Positions 27,671 to 36,078 of a DNA stretch of 51,803 nucleotides are shown here, piece after piece. The DNA lies in contig NZ_BOQN01000121.1 of the NCBI RefSeq assembly GCF_018332695.1, forward strand, positions 1 to 51,803, read 5' to 3'. A model generated the notes under the pieces. The model had not been told where the DNA came from. It did no database searches and was given only the letters and a program-made list of their open reading frames with translations. A program made the position numbers and the translations under genes. This DNA comes from Paractinoplanes toevensis. GTDB lineage: Bacteria > Actinomycetota > Actinomycetes > Mycobacteriales > Micromonosporaceae. Position 1 is the stretch's first letter, and each line of letters starts with the position of its first letter.

Positions 27671-28390
27671 ATGGCGGAGCGCATCGGTGCCGGCACCTGG
27701 TCCATTCAGGGCGAGACGGTCACGCTGCCGGTGACCATCACCGATGCCCGCATCACCGCGGCGGTCTTCACCGCACCCGCGGCCGGCGCCCGCCAGGTGC
27801 TCGACGGCGTGCCGCTGAAACCGGTCACCCTCTTCGGGCGGGCCATCTCCGTGCTGATGTTCATCCACTATCCGGAGTGGGCGCTGAAGAGCTACGACGA
27901 GGTCGGGGTCGCGCTGCTCGTGCGCGGGCCGGGCGGGCGGCCCGGACTGCACATCGTGGAACTGCCGGTGACCGGCGCGTTCACCCGGGAGGCCGGGCAG
28001 GACTTCTGGGCCCTGCCGAAATGGCTGATGGACGCGGACCTGTCGTTCGGTGGCACCGGGACGTCGGTGACCGTCCGCGACGGCGGGGCCGAGGTCCTGC
28101 ACGCGTCGGTCGGCAACGGGCGGCTTCGCCTGCCCTTCGGGACGCGGCTCAAGGTGCCGTCGTGGTCGTTCCTCGGCCACGGCGCGCAGGCCGGGCGCCT
28201 GCTGCGCGGCACCCTTCCGATGAATCTGTCCGGCATCCGGGTGGGTCGCGGTGCCTATGCCGTACGGCTGGGAGAGCACCCGATGACCGCGAAGATGCGG
28301 GCGCTCGGGATGCTGGAGAAGCCGCTCCTCACCGTTACCGCGGCGCGGATGGCCGGCGCCCTGGGGGAGTTCCGGCCCGTTTCCCGCTGA
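27671..28390 (+). CDS. Acetoacetate decarboxylase-like protein
   Basis: 239 residues with the pattern of the acetoacetate decarboxylase superfamily: VLDGVPLKPVTLFGRAISVL, SYDEVGVALLVRG with a conserved Glu77, and REAGQDFWALPKWLMDADLS. Lys117 in ALPKWL aligns with the Schiff-base lysine of the clostridial enzyme, but the following lysine that lowers its pKa is tryptophan here. Many family members in actinobacteria are not decarboxylases but aldolases, hydratases or unknown, so the reaction is open. No signal peptide. It is transcribed away from pntA. Confidence 0.65.
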   Translation: MAERIGAGTWSIQGETVTLPVTITDARITAAVFTAPAAGARQVLDGVPLKPVTLFGRAISVLMFIHYPEWALKSYDEVGVALLVRGPGGRPGLHIVELPVTGAFTREAGQDFWALPKWLMDADLSFGGTGTSVTVRDGGAEVLHASVGNGRLRLPFGTRLKVPSWSFLGHGAQAGRLLRGTLPMNLSGIRVGRGAYAVRLGEHPMTAKMRALGMLEKPLLTVTAARMAGALGEFRPVSR

Positions 28391-28409
28391 TTCTGGCTTC
28401 GCTTGCGCG

Positions 28410-28445
28410 CCGGTGAGCGCGGCGCCGTGGCGTCGCGCTCACCGG
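28410..28445. terminator. Bidirectional terminator hairpin
   Basis: Arms CCGGTGAGCGCG (28410-28421) and CGCGCTCACCGG (28434-28445) are perfectly complementary around a 12-base loop. The hairpin lies between two convergent genes, where it can end both transcripts. There is no T-tract, as is common in actinobacteria. Confidence 0.7.
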
Positions 28446-28476
28446 GTTGCGGTCCGCCGGGGGCTGCGGGCCGCGG

Positions 28477-29139
28477 TCACGGAAGCCGCAGGACCAAGCC
28501 GACCGGGATCAGGTCCGGGTCCGGGCCGATGGCATCCCGGTTGAGCCGGTAGAGCGCCTGCCAGCCACCCGGGATGTTCAGCCGCCGGGCGATCGTGGAC
28601 AGGGTGTCGCCCGACTTGACCGGGTACTTCTCCGGCGTGTCCGGCTTCATGTGGCCGAGGTCGCGGCGCGCCTTGGACAGCATGTCGTCCGCGTCGTCCG
28701 GCGAACCCATGAACTCGAAGTGCATCGGGTCCTTGTGCCGGCCGCTGTAATTGCCACCCCAGGCGAACCCGAAACGGTTCCACATCGGCCCGACCCACGG
28801 CGGAAGATTGGTACGCAGGACACCGTCGAACCGTTCCGGATTTTTGTCCCAGTTCAGATCGACCGCCAGTCCCCAGGAATGGTTGCTGGCCTTTTTGGTG
28901 TTCTTGATGGGCCGATTCACGTACCCGCCGCACCGTTTCGGATCGAGCCGGTATCCACGCCGCTCGGTCTCGTCGAGCAGCAGGTCCACCAGCGCGGCGA
29001 TCCGCTTGTGCACGTTGACCTTGGTGCCGGACCGGTCCGCCCGGACCCGCGCCATGTCCCGCGACCGATCCTCCGGCCAGCCGTTCTTCCAGCCCTTGCC
29101 CTTGGGACTGACCGAGTAGTCACTGATCGAGAACCGCAT
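28477..29139 (-). CDS. M15-type peptidase with C-terminal LysM domain
   Basis: 220 residues. The zinc site of D-Ala-D-Ala carboxypeptidase/VanY-like M15 enzymes is visible: His87 and Asp94 in SNHSWGLAVDLNW and His140 in DPMHFEF. Residues 171-220 are a LysM-like domain (YPVKSGDTLSTIARRLNI, then LIPVGLVLRLP). It should cut peptidoglycan cross-links or stem peptides and bind glycan. There is no signal peptide, so it may act after lysis, by a holin-like route, or as a tail-associated enzyme; no phage genes are nearby. ATG 29139 follows a strong GAGGAGG. Its start overlaps the 48-aa gene by 20 bases. Confidence 0.85.
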   Translation of the reverse strand: MRFSISDYSVSPKGKGWKNGWPEDRSRDMARVRADRSGTKVNVHKRIAALVDLLLDETERRGYRLDPKRCGGYVNRPIKNTKKASNHSWGLAVDLNWDKNPERFDGVLRTNLPPWVGPMWNRFGFAWGGNYSGRHKDPMHFEFMGSPDDADDMLSKARRDLGHMKPDTPEKYPVKSGDTLSTIARRLNIPGGWQALYRLNRDAIGPDPDLIPVGLVLRLP

Positions 29140-29266
29140 CGGACACCTCCTCGGGCTCCGGCTGGACGGAGTCGGTGACCTCGTCCTCGTGATCGGGTGG
29201 CTCGGGCAGATCCAGGTCGATCTCGGCAAGCCGGCTCTCATCGCCGACCAGATTGGTGTCGCTCAT
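29120..29266 (-). CDS. 48-residue acidic peptide overlapping the M15 peptidase gene
   Basis: A short frame starting MSDTNLVGDESRLAEIDLDL and ending VSDAVLDQ, with 17 acidic residues and no cysteine or arginine-rich part. The evidence that it is a gene is strong for its size: AAAGGAGGG lies five bases before the ATG, a promoter-like pair lies just upstream, and the stop falls 20 bases inside the peptidase gene, suggesting coupled translation. It might be an inhibitor or chaperone of the peptidase, a leader peptide or a peptide precursor. I do not recognise a family. Confidence 0.6.
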   Translation of the reverse strand: MSDTNLVGDESRLAEIDLDLPEPPDHEDEVTDSVQPEPEEVSDAVLDQ

Positions 29267-29291
29267 TTCCGCCCTCCTTTCCATGCCGCCA

Positions 29292-29320
29292 AGAATGGAA
29301 AGAATCGAAGCGGCGGTCAA
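29292..29320 (-). promoter_or_regulatory. Candidate promoter of the small peptide-M15 operon
   Basis: On the minus strand TTGACC (29320-29315) and CATTCT (29297-29292) are 17 bases apart, 26 bp upstream of the small gene's start. The -35 matches five of six consensus bases and the -10 three of six, including its key A and last T. Confidence 0.4.
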
Positions 29321-29374
29321 CGCACACGTCATATCCGGGACGGAATGTATCTGGCCGGCGGTCACCGCCCCCGG

Positions 29375-32300
29375 TCAGGCGTTTCGGCGGATGATGCGGG
29401 CCAGCCGCCCGGCCTCGACGGCCACATCGGAACGCCACGGCTCGGCGGCGGCCACCACCACATCGGGCAGATCCGCCCGAGCCCCGATGGCCGCCGCCGC
29501 GTCGGCGGCAACGGCCAGCAGATCAGCCACCCCGTCCGCGATGGGCCGCTGCCGCAGCAGCGCCGGCACCACGGCATAGGAGACCGCCCACACGACATGC
29601 CAGGCCCGCCCGGCCCCGATCCGCCCAAGGCTGTCCGCGGCCCACCCGACGACCCCACCGACGGCGGCGCCTTGGGCGGGCGTGCCGCCCTCAGCCGGTC
29701 CGTTCGCGGTTGTCTCGCTGCTGGCCGTCTCGGTTCTGGCGGTGAGCATGGCGCGTAGTTCGCGGCCGAGGAGGCCGGAGTCGAGGCCGCTACCGGATGC
29801 CAGGTGCAGCACCGCGTCGACGGCCGCCTCCCGCCGGCGGTCCTGCGGCGAAGTCAGTCCGTGGGCCAGGGCGAGTGCCATCGCGGGGCCGAACGGGCCG
29901 TCGGCTCTCGCCAGCGCCGACAGCGTCTCGGCGGCATCCGGGCCGTGGTGCGCGGCCGCGAGACAGTGGGCGGCGATCACCTCACGGTGGCGGGGAAGAA
30001 CCATCGGCCAGCAGCGCATATCCGAAATGCCCGGCCGGGAGGCACCGTGGATGTCCGGCGGCGTCATCAAGTCGCGGACGATGCTGTCGACGGTCGCCGC
30101 TGGTGCGGCATCGTGCAGGAGCGGCGGGACCCCCGCCGGGGTCGGTTCCGGCTGCGCGTCGTGCGGCAGAGTCGGCGCCTGCGGTGGGAGGAAAGTCGCC
30201 CGCCGCTGCGGTTCAGCCTCCGTGCTCGCGCCGGCCGCGCCCGCCGACCGGCAGGTGGTGATGACCGTAGCCGTGACGGGCGGCAGGCCGCCGGCGCGCA
30301 ACCAGGCCGCGAACTGCAGGCCGGCCGGGGACACCAGGCGGTCGGCGGCGCGCTGCACGGTCGGGTCCACGGCGGCGGGCAGGCGCAGCAGAGCCTGCGC
30401 GAGGTCGTAGGGACCGGGCTGCCAGCCGTCCCGCTCGGCGGCGATCAGCCGGAACAACATCCGCACCGGACTGACCAGCCCATCCGTCGTCGTCGGCGTG
30501 GCCAGCAGCGCGGGCGGTGCCACAGTGGCCAACTGCCGGGCCAACTCCCGAACCCGGCCCGGCACCATCGCCGCCGGCGGTGCGACAACCGACGGCGCCC
30601 GATCCGCGAACCGACCGGGCCGGGCCAGCGACCCCAGCAACATGTCGAACGGCGCCGGCGCCGCATCAGCGAGCGGCACGAGAGCAGCGGCAAGATCGTC
30701 CCGGTCGGAGTGCGCCAGCGAGACCACCGCGGCGAGCACTCGTTCCAAACCGACCGGCTCCAGCGGCTGCGAGAGCCGCACGGTGAGCTCGGCAACCAGC
30801 TCGGCAACCGTCGCGATCGGCGGCGGCATCCCGTCCGCCGGCAACGAAACCGGCGCAGCCGGAAACCGAGGCGCGACAAACTGCTGCGCCGGAACCGGAG
30901 CTACCGCATCCGCCGGTCCCAGACCCGCCGGCCCCGCGCTAGCCGGTCCCGGGGCCGTTGGTCCCGCGCTCGTGGGTCCCAGGCCGGCCGGTCCCGGGCC
31001 CGTTGTTCTTGCGCATGCCGATCCCGGATTTGCTGATCTCGCGCTTGCCGGTCCCAGGTCCGTTGTTCTCTCGCTTGCCGATCCCGGCCTCGGCGGCACC
31101 GCGTTCGTCGGGCCCAGGTCCGCCGGGCCCAGGACCCCCGGTCTGAGGTCCTTCGATTCCGGGTCCGTTGGATCTGGGCCTGCCGTCCCCGGCGGGCTCG
31201 TCGGTCCGTCGATCGCTGGCCCTGCGCCCGCTGGGATCGCGGCCGGATCGCCTGCGGTTTCGGCGAGATCATGATCATTAGCGGTTTGCTGGGCCTCGAC
31301 CCGGATTGGCGCACGCTTCGCGGGCTCGGTGCGGCCTGGTACGGCCTTTGGCGTCCTGACCGGCGTCTGCGCGATCGGCGAGGTCTCGGCTCGGCTTGCT
31401 TCGGCTTTCCGCGTCCGGGTCGGGATCTGCGCGGCTGGCGGAGTGCCGGCTGCTGCGGACTTCGCTGTCCGGGTCGGGGTCTGTCCGGTCGGCCGGGCGT
31501 CGGCGCGGCTTGGCCCGGGCTTTCTGGTTCTGGCGGGGGATTGTTCGTCCGGCGGGGTCTCCGCTCGGCTTCGGGTGGGCTTTCGGGGCCGGGCCGGCGG
31601 TTGGGCGTCCGACGGAGTTTCGGGTCGGGTTCGGGCGGGCTGCTCGGCTGCCGGTCGGTTTCGTGAGGGCGCCTTGGTCTCGGGTCGGGTTCGGGCGGGC
31701 TGCTCGGCTGCCGGTCGGTCTCGCGGGGGCGCCTTGGTCTCCGGTGGGGACTGCAGGGCTCGACGGGCCAGCTCCGCGTGGGGGCCGTCCAGGAGGGCCG
31801 TGTAGTCCCGGCGGTGCTTGGCCGTCTCGGCCTGGGTCGGGGCCAGCAGGTCGTGGGTTGTCGCGGCGGGGCGCAGGGCCGCGGGGCTGCCGTCGGCGCG
31901 CAGGCGGTGCAGGGTTCGGCGGAGCAGTTGGGCGCGGTCGAGGTGGCCGGTCGCGGCCAGTCGGGTGAGGGCGGGTGGCCAGGCGCGGTCCAGGCCGGGG
32001 GTGTCGAACAGGTGGGGGAGCAGGTGTTCCAGCCACGGGTCGGCGGCCAGCCGGTCGGCGAGGGTGTCGGGGTCGCCGGCGTGGCCGCGGATCCAGGCGC
32101 GGAGGACGGCCTCGGTGGTGGGTGGGGGTGTGCCGGTGGCGTGGAGGAGCGCCGCGAGGATCGGCCATTCGCCGGGCCAGGCGGGGCGGGGGCGCATGCG
32201 GTCGGCCAGGACGGCGGCCACCGAGGCCGGGCGGGGGCGGCCGGGGGCGGTCAGCACGCGGAGCAGGTCGGCCAGGGTGGCGGCCGACGGTTCGTGGTGG

Positions 32301-32644
32301 AAGCGCCGCGAGCGTAGCCACGACACGATGGCGTCGGCGCGGGGCAGGCAGGCGGCGCCGGCGATCAGCAGGGCGGCTTCCGGCTGCTCGGCCAGGTCGG
32401 GGGCCGCGTGGGCGCCGGCCCGGCGGACCGCCATGGACAGGGCCCGGCGGTTCGCCTCGGGCAGCGACAGCAGGACGTCGGCCACGTCGGCGGGGGTGCC
32501 GTCGCGCAGGAGGGCCCGCAGCTCGTCCTCGGTGAGGTGGCGCGGGACCTGGGCCGCGGGCGTGCCGTCGTTGCGGCGGGCCGGGCGGCGGCCGCCGACA
32601 CGCGACGGGAGCCGGTCGGCTGCGGTTTCGGTGGCCGCGCCCAT
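29375..32644 (-). CDS. Large DUF6493-like protein with internal repeats
   Basis: 1089 residues. The N-terminal 290 residues are HEAT-like helices (LTEDELRALLRDGTPADVAD, then LLSLPEANRRALSMAVRRAG). Residues about 300-600 are low-complexity and proline-, arginine- and threonine-rich, with duplicated units (RPAAEQPARTRPETKAP twice) followed by a GPxS/A-rich stretch. The C-terminal 450 residues are again helical repeats ending LADLPDVVVAAAEPWR-like sequence. Both ends resemble the Streptomyces DUF6493 family as I recall it. Those are often next to SWIM zinc-finger, MoxR and vWA genes; none is here. The function is unknown. The disordered centre may tether two helical arms. Confidence 0.7.
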   Translation of the reverse strand: MGAATETAADRLPSRVGGRRPARRNDGTPAAQVPRHLTEDELRALLRDGTPADVADVLLSLPEANRRALSMAVRRAGAHAAPDLAEQPEAALLIAGAACLPRADAIVSWLRSRRFHHEPSAATLADLLRVLTAPGRPRPASVAAVLADRMRPRPAWPGEWPILAALLHATGTPPPTTEAVLRAWIRGHAGDPDTLADRLAADPWLEHLLPHLFDTPGLDRAWPPALTRLAATGHLDRAQLLRRTLHRLRADGSPAALRPAATTHDLLAPTQAETAKHRRDYTALLDGPHAELARRALQSPPETKAPPRDRPAAEQPARTRPETKAPSRNRPAAEQPARTRPETPSDAQPPARPRKPTRSRAETPPDEQSPARTRKPGPSRADARPTGQTPTRTAKSAAAGTPPAAQIPTRTRKAEASRAETSPIAQTPVRTPKAVPGRTEPAKRAPIRVEAQQTANDHDLAETAGDPAAIPAGAGPAIDGPTSPPGTAGPDPTDPESKDLRPGVLGPADLGPTNAVPPRPGSASERTTDLGPASARSANPGSACARTTGPGPAGLGPTSAGPTAPGPASAGPAGLGPADAVAPVPAQQFVAPRFPAAPVSLPADGMPPPIATVAELVAELTVRLSQPLEPVGLERVLAAVVSLAHSDRDDLAAALVPLADAAPAPFDMLLGSLARPGRFADRAPSVVAPPAAMVPGRVRELARQLATVAPPALLATPTTTDGLVSPVRMLFRLIAAERDGWQPGPYDLAQALLRLPAAVDPTVQRAADRLVSPAGLQFAAWLRAGGLPPVTATVITTCRSAGAAGASTEAEPQRRATFLPPQAPTLPHDAQPEPTPAGVPPLLHDAAPAATVDSIVRDLMTPPDIHGASRPGISDMRCWPMVLPRHREVIAAHCLAAAHHGPDAAETLSALARADGPFGPAMALALAHGLTSPQDRRREAAVDAVLHLASGSGLDSGLLGRELRAMLTARTETASSETTANGPAEGGTPAQGAAVGGVVGWAADSLGRIGAGRAWHVVWAVSYAVVPALLRQRPIADGVADLLAVAADAAAAIGARADLPDVVVAAAEPWRSDVAVEAGRLARIIRRNA
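31621..31740. repeat. Tandem 60-bp repeat inside the DUF6493-like gene
   Basis: The 60 bases at 31621-31680 are repeated at 31681-31740 with three substitutions (positions 40, 44 and 46 of the unit). The unit is 20 codons long, keeps the frame and adds one copy of a Pro/Arg/Ala-rich peptide. The low divergence points to a recent slippage or recombination event. Confidence 0.9.
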
Positions 32645-32709
32645 GATCGCGACCGTACCGGGCGTTCCGCCCGGCTCGCGGCGATTCGCGGCGAGTGCCT
32701 GATCCCAAG

Positions 32710-32862
32710 GAGTCCCGGGAAGGTCCCGAAGGGACCGGACCTAGCCTCCTAGGACGACCTGCGAGGCGTACGCCCGGCCACGAAAGCGGGCGAAGCCGGT
32801 GGTAACGGAACGACCGACCATCTATGTAAACGGCGGTCGAATCAGGGAATTTCGCCCTGATC
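32710..32862 (+). other. Hairpin-rich leader upstream of a chemoreceptor gene
   Basis: Part of the 282-bp spacer between two divergent genes. By eye: GGTCCC-GAA-GGGACC near 32727, CCTAG/CTAGG just after it, the palindrome GGCGTACGCC at 32765-32774, a CGACCG/CGGTCG stem closing near 32839, and ATCAGGG (32841-32847) with CCCTGAT (32855-32861). The last hairpin ends immediately before the candidate sigma-28-type promoter, so it may be a DNA-level element or the terminator of an upstream transcript rather than an mRNA leader. I tried to fit the c-di-GMP-I riboswitch and could not. Confidence 0.4.
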
Positions 32863-32891
32863 CTCATCGACGGTGACGCCCGTGCCGATCG
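32863..32891 (+). promoter_or_regulatory. Candidate sigma-28/WhiG-type promoter of the second chemoreceptor
   Basis: CTCA (32863-32866), a 17-base spacer and GCCGATCG (32884-32891) precede the ATG at 32927 by 35 bp. The -10 keeps all six bases of the GCCGAT core of the FliA/WhiG consensus. The spacer is one or two bases longer than the commonest value. It is the best match of this type in the window. Confidence 0.55.
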
Positions 32892-32926
32892 TTACTACGG
32901 GATGTGTGATCACGAGAGGGCCAGGA

Positions 32927-34507
32927 ATGGGACTGCTTAGTGGGTTCGACAACCGCTCTCTGCGGACCAAGATCGGTACGGCCGTTCTGATCGGCACGAT
33001 CTGCGGTCTCATCGTCGGCGTCGTGGGCATCGTGACGCTGAACGGCCAGAACGACGATGCCGCGGCGGCGCAGCGCCGGACCATCGCGGTCGAGGCCGCG
33101 GCGGCGTCGTTCGCCAAGAACATCGAGTCGTACTCGGGTAACCAGTCGGCGCTCGCGCTTTATCCGAGCCTGGCCGAGACGATCAAGAAGGGGCAGGCGG
33201 CCAACAAGGCGGCCGTCAACGATGCCCTGACCAGCCTGGCGTCGAGCCTTGCCGGCGACAGTTCGGGCGTGACGGCGGTGGCGAAGGCCAAGACCGACTG
33301 GGAAGCCTTTCTCGCCTTCATCGCCGTCGACCGCAGCAAGTTCACGGCCGCTCAGCTCTCCACGGTCCTGGACGAGTACAACAGCCTCTACGGTGCGCTG
33401 GTGACCGACGAGACCGCGCTGCAGGACCGGGCCACGGCCCTCTCCGAGGCGAGCATCAAGGATGCCGAGTCCGACACCGCCCAGGCCACCTGGATCGTGT
33501 CCGGCATGCTGGCGGTCGGGGTGATCCTCAGCCTGCTGGTCGGGTTCCGGGTGGCGGGCCGGGTTCGCAGTGCGGTGCAGGGCGTCTCGCGCCTCGCCGA
33601 GGGCCTGGCCGAGGGCGACCTCACCCGGTCGTCCGGGGTGACCAGCGACGACGAGCTCGGCCGGATGGCGGCCGCGCTGGACCGGGGGATCTCCCGGCTG
33701 CGCGAGGACGTCATCCAGCTGGTCGGCAACGCCGGCACCCTGAACTCGGCGGCCGCCCAGCTGACCGCGGTGTCCGGCGAGGTCGACGCGGCCGCGTCGG
33801 AGGCGTCGGCGCAGGCCGGCTCGGTGGCCGACGCGGCCGACGTGGTCTCCAACAACCTGCAGGTCGTGTCGGCCGGCTCGGAGGAGATGGGCTCGGCGAT
33901 CCGGGACATCAGCGTCTCCACCAGCGAGGCGTCCGAGGTGGCGGTGCAGGCCGTCGCGGTGGCCGCACAGACCAACGAGATCGTGGGGCGGCTCGGCGAG
34001 TCGTCGGCCGAGATCGCGACCGTGGTCAAGACGATCACCGCGATCGCCGAGCAGACGAACCTGCTGGCGCTGAACGCGACGATCGAGGCGGCTCGCGCGG
34101 GTGAGTCCGGCAAGGGCTTCGCCGTGGTCGCCGGTGAGGTCAAGGACCTGGCGCAGGAGACGGCCAAGGCCACCGAGGACATCTCGCGGCGGGTGTCGAC
34201 GATCCAGACCGACACCGACGGCGCGGTCGCGGCGATCGGCGAGATCTCGGCGATCATCGAGCGGATCAACGGCATCCAGCTGGCCATCGCCTCGGCGGTG
34301 GAAGAGCAGACGGCAACGACCCAGGAGATGAACCGTACGCTGTCCGAAGCCGCCGCCGGCGCGGGCAGCATCGCCCAGACGATCGGTACGGTCTCGGACG
34401 CGACCCGCCGCACGTCGGGTGCCGTCGGCGACACCCGTCAGGCCGCGGACGAGCTGGCCATGACGGCCGGTCAGCTGCAGAGCCTGGTGTCGCGCTTCCG
34501 CTACTGA
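32927..34507 (+). CDS. Methyl-accepting chemotaxis protein, transmembrane
   Basis: 526 residues: membrane helix at about 16-38 (GTAVLIGTICGLIVGVVGIV), a helical-bundle sensor (40-190), helix 2 near 193-215 (IVSGMLAVGVILSLLVGF), HAMP, and the signalling hairpin with EQTNLLALNATIEAARAG and GKGFAVVAGEVKDLA at 372-411. The C-terminus is VSRFRY. ATG 32927 was chosen over an upstream in-frame GTG because the promoter-like element occupies that stretch and GAGAGG lies upstream. It should signal to CheA; its ligand is unknown. It is convergent with the GAF-type receptor gene. Confidence 0.93.
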   Translation: MGLLSGFDNRSLRTKIGTAVLIGTICGLIVGVVGIVTLNGQNDDAAAAQRRTIAVEAAAASFAKNIESYSGNQSALALYPSLAETIKKGQAANKAAVNDALTSLASSLAGDSSGVTAVAKAKTDWEAFLAFIAVDRSKFTAAQLSTVLDEYNSLYGALVTDETALQDRATALSEASIKDAESDTAQATWIVSGMLAVGVILSLLVGFRVAGRVRSAVQGVSRLAEGLAEGDLTRSSGVTSDDELGRMAAALDRGISRLREDVIQLVGNAGTLNSAAAQLTAVSGEVDAAASEASAQAGSVADAADVVSNNLQVVSAGSEEMGSAIRDISVSTSEASEVAVQAVAVAAQTNEIVGRLGESSAEIATVVKTITAIAEQTNLLALNATIEAARAGESGKGFAVVAGEVKDLAQETAKATEDISRRVSTIQTDTDGAVAAIGEISAIIERINGIQLAIASAVEEQTATTQEMNRTLSEAAAGAGSIAQTIGTVSDATRRTSGAVGDTRQAADELAMTAGQLQSLVSRFRY

Positions 34508-34525
34508 GGTCGTCGAACGAGAGCG

Positions 34526-36040
34526 TCAGTGCTCGAAGGCGTGGGCCATGGTGGCCTGCTCTTCGAGCACTTCGCCGATCCGGGCCTGCACCGCGTCCAG
34601 CTGGCCGATGGTCTCGCTGGTGGTGCGGATCCCGCCGGCCACCGACTCGGCGCTGTGCTGCAGGGCGGCGATCTGCTCGGACACCCGCTTGGTGGCCTCG
34701 GCGGTCTCCCGGGCCAGTTCCTTCACCTCGCCGGCGACCACCGCGAAGCCCTTGCCGATCTCGCCGGCCCGGGCCGCCTCGATGGTGGCGTTCAGGGCGA
34801 GCAGGTTGGTCTGGTCGGCGATCGAGGTGATCACCTTGATGACGTCGCCGATCGCGTTGGAGGCCTCGCCGAGCGCGGCCACGTCGCCGGTCATGTCGGA
34901 GGCCCGGGCGACCGCGTCGTCCGCGACCCGGGTGGCGTCGCTGGTGGCGTCGCGCAGCCGGGAGACGGTGTCGAGCAGGGCGCGGGCGTTGGTGGCCGAG
35001 ATCTCGGCGCCGCGGACGATGTCGAGCCGCTGCGAGACCAGCTGCTGCACGTTGCGCAGCGCGTCGGCGCGAGAGTCGCTGAGGTCGATGAACTCGGTGG
35101 TGAAGAAGTCCATCGTGCCGACGATCCGGTCCATGCTGACGATCGGGAAGCAGACGCCGGAGCGGACCCCGGCGCGGGTGGCGGCCGGTGCGCGTACGCA
35201 GTCGGTCAGTTCGCCGATGTTGCGGACGAAGACAAGGTCCTTCGCCCGCCAGGCGCGCCCGGACAGGCCGACCCCCTCGGCGAACGTGGCCGCCAGGGTC
35301 ACCTTGCGGAACTCGTCACCGGCCGAACCGGATTCAACCTTGAACTTGAGGACGTTCTCCTCGTCGTCGATCTCCCAGTAGGAGCCGTAGGCCCAGCCGA
35401 ACGCGGTGCGGACCGCGTCGAGCGCGGACTTCAGCGCCCGGGCCGAGTCGGCGGTGTGGCCGAGGGCGCTGACCACGGTGGTGACCGCGAGCCGGTCGTC
35501 GGCGATCTGGCGGGTCAGGAACGAGGAGAGCGCGGCCTGCCGAGCCTGCTCGGCGACTCGCATGATCGCGCCCCACTTGCTGATCAGGGCGCTGTCCACC
35601 GCGGAGGGGTTGCGGCCGTACAGCTCGAGGACGGCGGTCACGGTGCCGCGCCGGACGATCGGCAGGGCGATGGCGGCGAGCGCACCGGCCCGCATCGCGG
35701 CGGCCATCCGGGCGTCGTTGCCGGCGGTGTCGGCGTAGGCCGCCTCGCGGGTGCGGATCGACTGCTGGACGAGGGCGGCCGAGCCGGCGGTGCCGTTCAG
35801 GGAACCGGCGATCCGGCCGAGCTCGTACTCGATGTGGGCCACGCCGTTCTCGACGCACCAGACCGCGCCGTACTCCATGTCGTAGAACTCGACGTAGGTG
35901 GACGCGAAGATTCGCCAGGTGCTCGCCTCGTCCGTGGCGGTCTCGAGGTTCGACACGAACTCTTCCAGCGCCTCGATGTCACGGGGCACGGCCCGCGTCG
36001 CCACGGGCTGGTCTGGCAGGCGCTTTCCGAAGAGACCCAT
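34526..36040 (-). CDS. Soluble chemoreceptor with two GAF domains
   Basis: 504 residues without any membrane segment. Two GAF-like domains (about 25-165, with YDMEYGAVWCVENGVAHIEY, and 185-345, with AFGWAYGSYWEIDDEENVL and VGLSGRAWRAKDLVFVRN) precede a signalling hairpin with DQTNLLALNATIEAARAG and GKGFAVVAGEVKELA at 406-445. The coiled-coil after the tip is short, and the protein ends AHAFEH, so its length class is atypical. It should be a cytoplasmic receptor sensing an internal ligand, redox state or nucleotide. A GCCGATAA element lies 39 bp upstream. It is divergent from prpE. Confidence 0.9.
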   Translation of the reverse strand: MGLFGKRLPDQPVATRAVPRDIEALEEFVSNLETATDEASTWRIFASTYVEFYDMEYGAVWCVENGVAHIEYELGRIAGSLNGTAGSAALVQQSIRTREAAYADTAGNDARMAAAMRAGALAAIALPIVRRGTVTAVLELYGRNPSAVDSALISKWGAIMRVAEQARQAALSSFLTRQIADDRLAVTTVVSALGHTADSARALKSALDAVRTAFGWAYGSYWEIDDEENVLKFKVESGSAGDEFRKVTLAATFAEGVGLSGRAWRAKDLVFVRNIGELTDCVRAPAATRAGVRSGVCFPIVSMDRIVGTMDFFTTEFIDLSDSRADALRNVQQLVSQRLDIVRGAEISATNARALLDTVSRLRDATSDATRVADDAVARASDMTGDVAALGEASNAIGDVIKVITSIADQTNLLALNATIEAARAGEIGKGFAVVAGEVKELARETAEATKRVSEQIAALQHSAESVAGGIRTTSETIGQLDAVQARIGEVLEEQATMAHAFEH

Positions 36041-36078
36041 GATGTCAGGCTACGGAGTGATTTCCCGGTTTTGGCAGC

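Noticed and set aside
28477..29139. Prophage or tailocin, suggested by the M15-LysM peptidase without signal peptide
   Set aside because: No other phage structural, holin, integrase or att-like sequences are in the neighbourhood.
32710..32862. c-di-GMP-I (GEMM) riboswitch in front of the chemoreceptor
   Set aside because: GGGCGAAGCC is only loosely like the conserved core, and the GGACGCAAAGCC and tetraloop-receptor parts are missing.
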